64,000 nt of DNA from Eoetvoesiella caeni. GTDB lineage: Bacteria > Pseudomonadota > Gammaproteobacteria > Burkholderiales > Burkholderiaceae_B. Numbering within the stretch: position 1 is the first letter of the stretch; each line of letters opens with the position of its first letter. The notes under the pieces are model-generated. The model was not told the DNA's origin. It ran no database searches and worked only from the letters and a program-made list of their open reading frames with translations. The translations under genes and the position numbers were made by a program. Positions 63,906-64,000 of this stretch are shown here, one piece after another. Where the stretch lies: assembly GCF_003315175.1 (NCBI RefSeq), contig NZ_QNRQ01000004.1:277735-341734 (forward strand), given 5' to 3'.

Positions 63906-64000
63906 TGTTAGCGCCGATGTAATACTGACCCACTGCGCCGGAGTAAAACTGACCCACTTGGGCGAATATGGTGGCTTTTTGGCTGCCGGATATGTTGACC
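63906..64000. mobile_element. Likely end of an IS21-family element (partial)
   Basis: The last 95 bases start TGTTAGCGCC and contain two direct repeats, GTAATACTGACCCACT (63919-63934) and GTAAAACTGACCCACT (63943-63958), 24 bases apart. Multiple terminal repeats of this TGACCCA type are seen at the ends of IS21-family elements. The transposase genes would lie outside the window. Confidence 0.6.

Noticed and set aside
1..64000. CRISPR arrays or rRNA genes
   Set aside because: No regularly spaced identical repeats and no conserved rRNA stretches were seen.

Overview
The window looks like part of a large integrative or conjugative element (or plasmid-borne island) from a betaproteobacterium, most likely Alcaligenaceae (Achromobacter/Alcaligenes/Bordetella relatives). 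This is judged from the character of the proteins (AioA close to the Alcaligenes faecalis enzyme, copper and arsenic cargo, R388-like mobilisation genes); no search could be run. No rRNA, convincing tRNA or CRISPR array was seen.

Layout. (1) 1-9326: mobilisation module with the end of an unknown gene, a StbB-like ATPase, a small membrane protein, a TrwB/TraD coupling protein and a TrwC-type MobF relaxase-helicase. A minus-strand TrlF-like PHP/ATPase gene plus a small ORF sit between coupling protein and relaxase, as a probable defence insertion. (2) 9479-11828: SulP transporter and tandem universal stress protein. (3) 12679-16460: element housekeeping genes (SRAP peptidase, SSB, DUF3560, RadC), with two diverged copies of a leader region flanking radC. 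(4) 16702-29613: copper island with a P-type ATPase, DUF305 protein, a long minus-strand operon (DUF2933, a 37-aa membrane peptide, lone nDsbD, CopA, CopB, cupredoxin, cytochrome c, DUF411, Met-rich protein), CopZ, a Csp-like protein and CusRS. Four matching CusR-type boxes tie these units together. (5) 29800-37972: arsenite oxidation island with moaA and aioBA on the minus strand and aioXSR on the plus strand. A textbook sigma-54 promoter and a repeated palindromic site lie in the divergent region. (6) 38040-50382: arsenic resistance and phosphate uptake: ACR3-like transporter, arsH, arsC, arsR, a second arsR, pstSCAB-phoU, a third arsR, two LMW-PTP-type arsC genes, arsB and chrA. (7) 50438-58354: eight minus-strand genes: MarR regulator, flavoprotein, ArsO, MFS transporter, PhnD, PhnC and two PhnE. 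(8) 58692-63850: right-end module with an XRE regulator, AlpA-like protein, AbiEi/AbiEii toxin-antitoxin pair and a P4-type tyrosine integrase; the window ends in what looks like an IS21-family end.

How it fits together. AioX (periplasmic arsenite binding), AioS and AioR should activate aioBA through sigma-54, and MoaA supports the molybdenum cofactor. AioBA turns arsenite into arsenate; arsenate reductases and two exporters handle internal arsenic, and the Pst system keeps up phosphate supply against arsenate competition. CusRS should respond to periplasmic copper and drive the four box-bearing promoters, while copZ carries a MerR-type promoter. The most interesting candidates for undescribed biology are the MarR/flavoprotein/ArsO/MFS/PhnDCEE array and the TrlF pair inside the mobilisation module.
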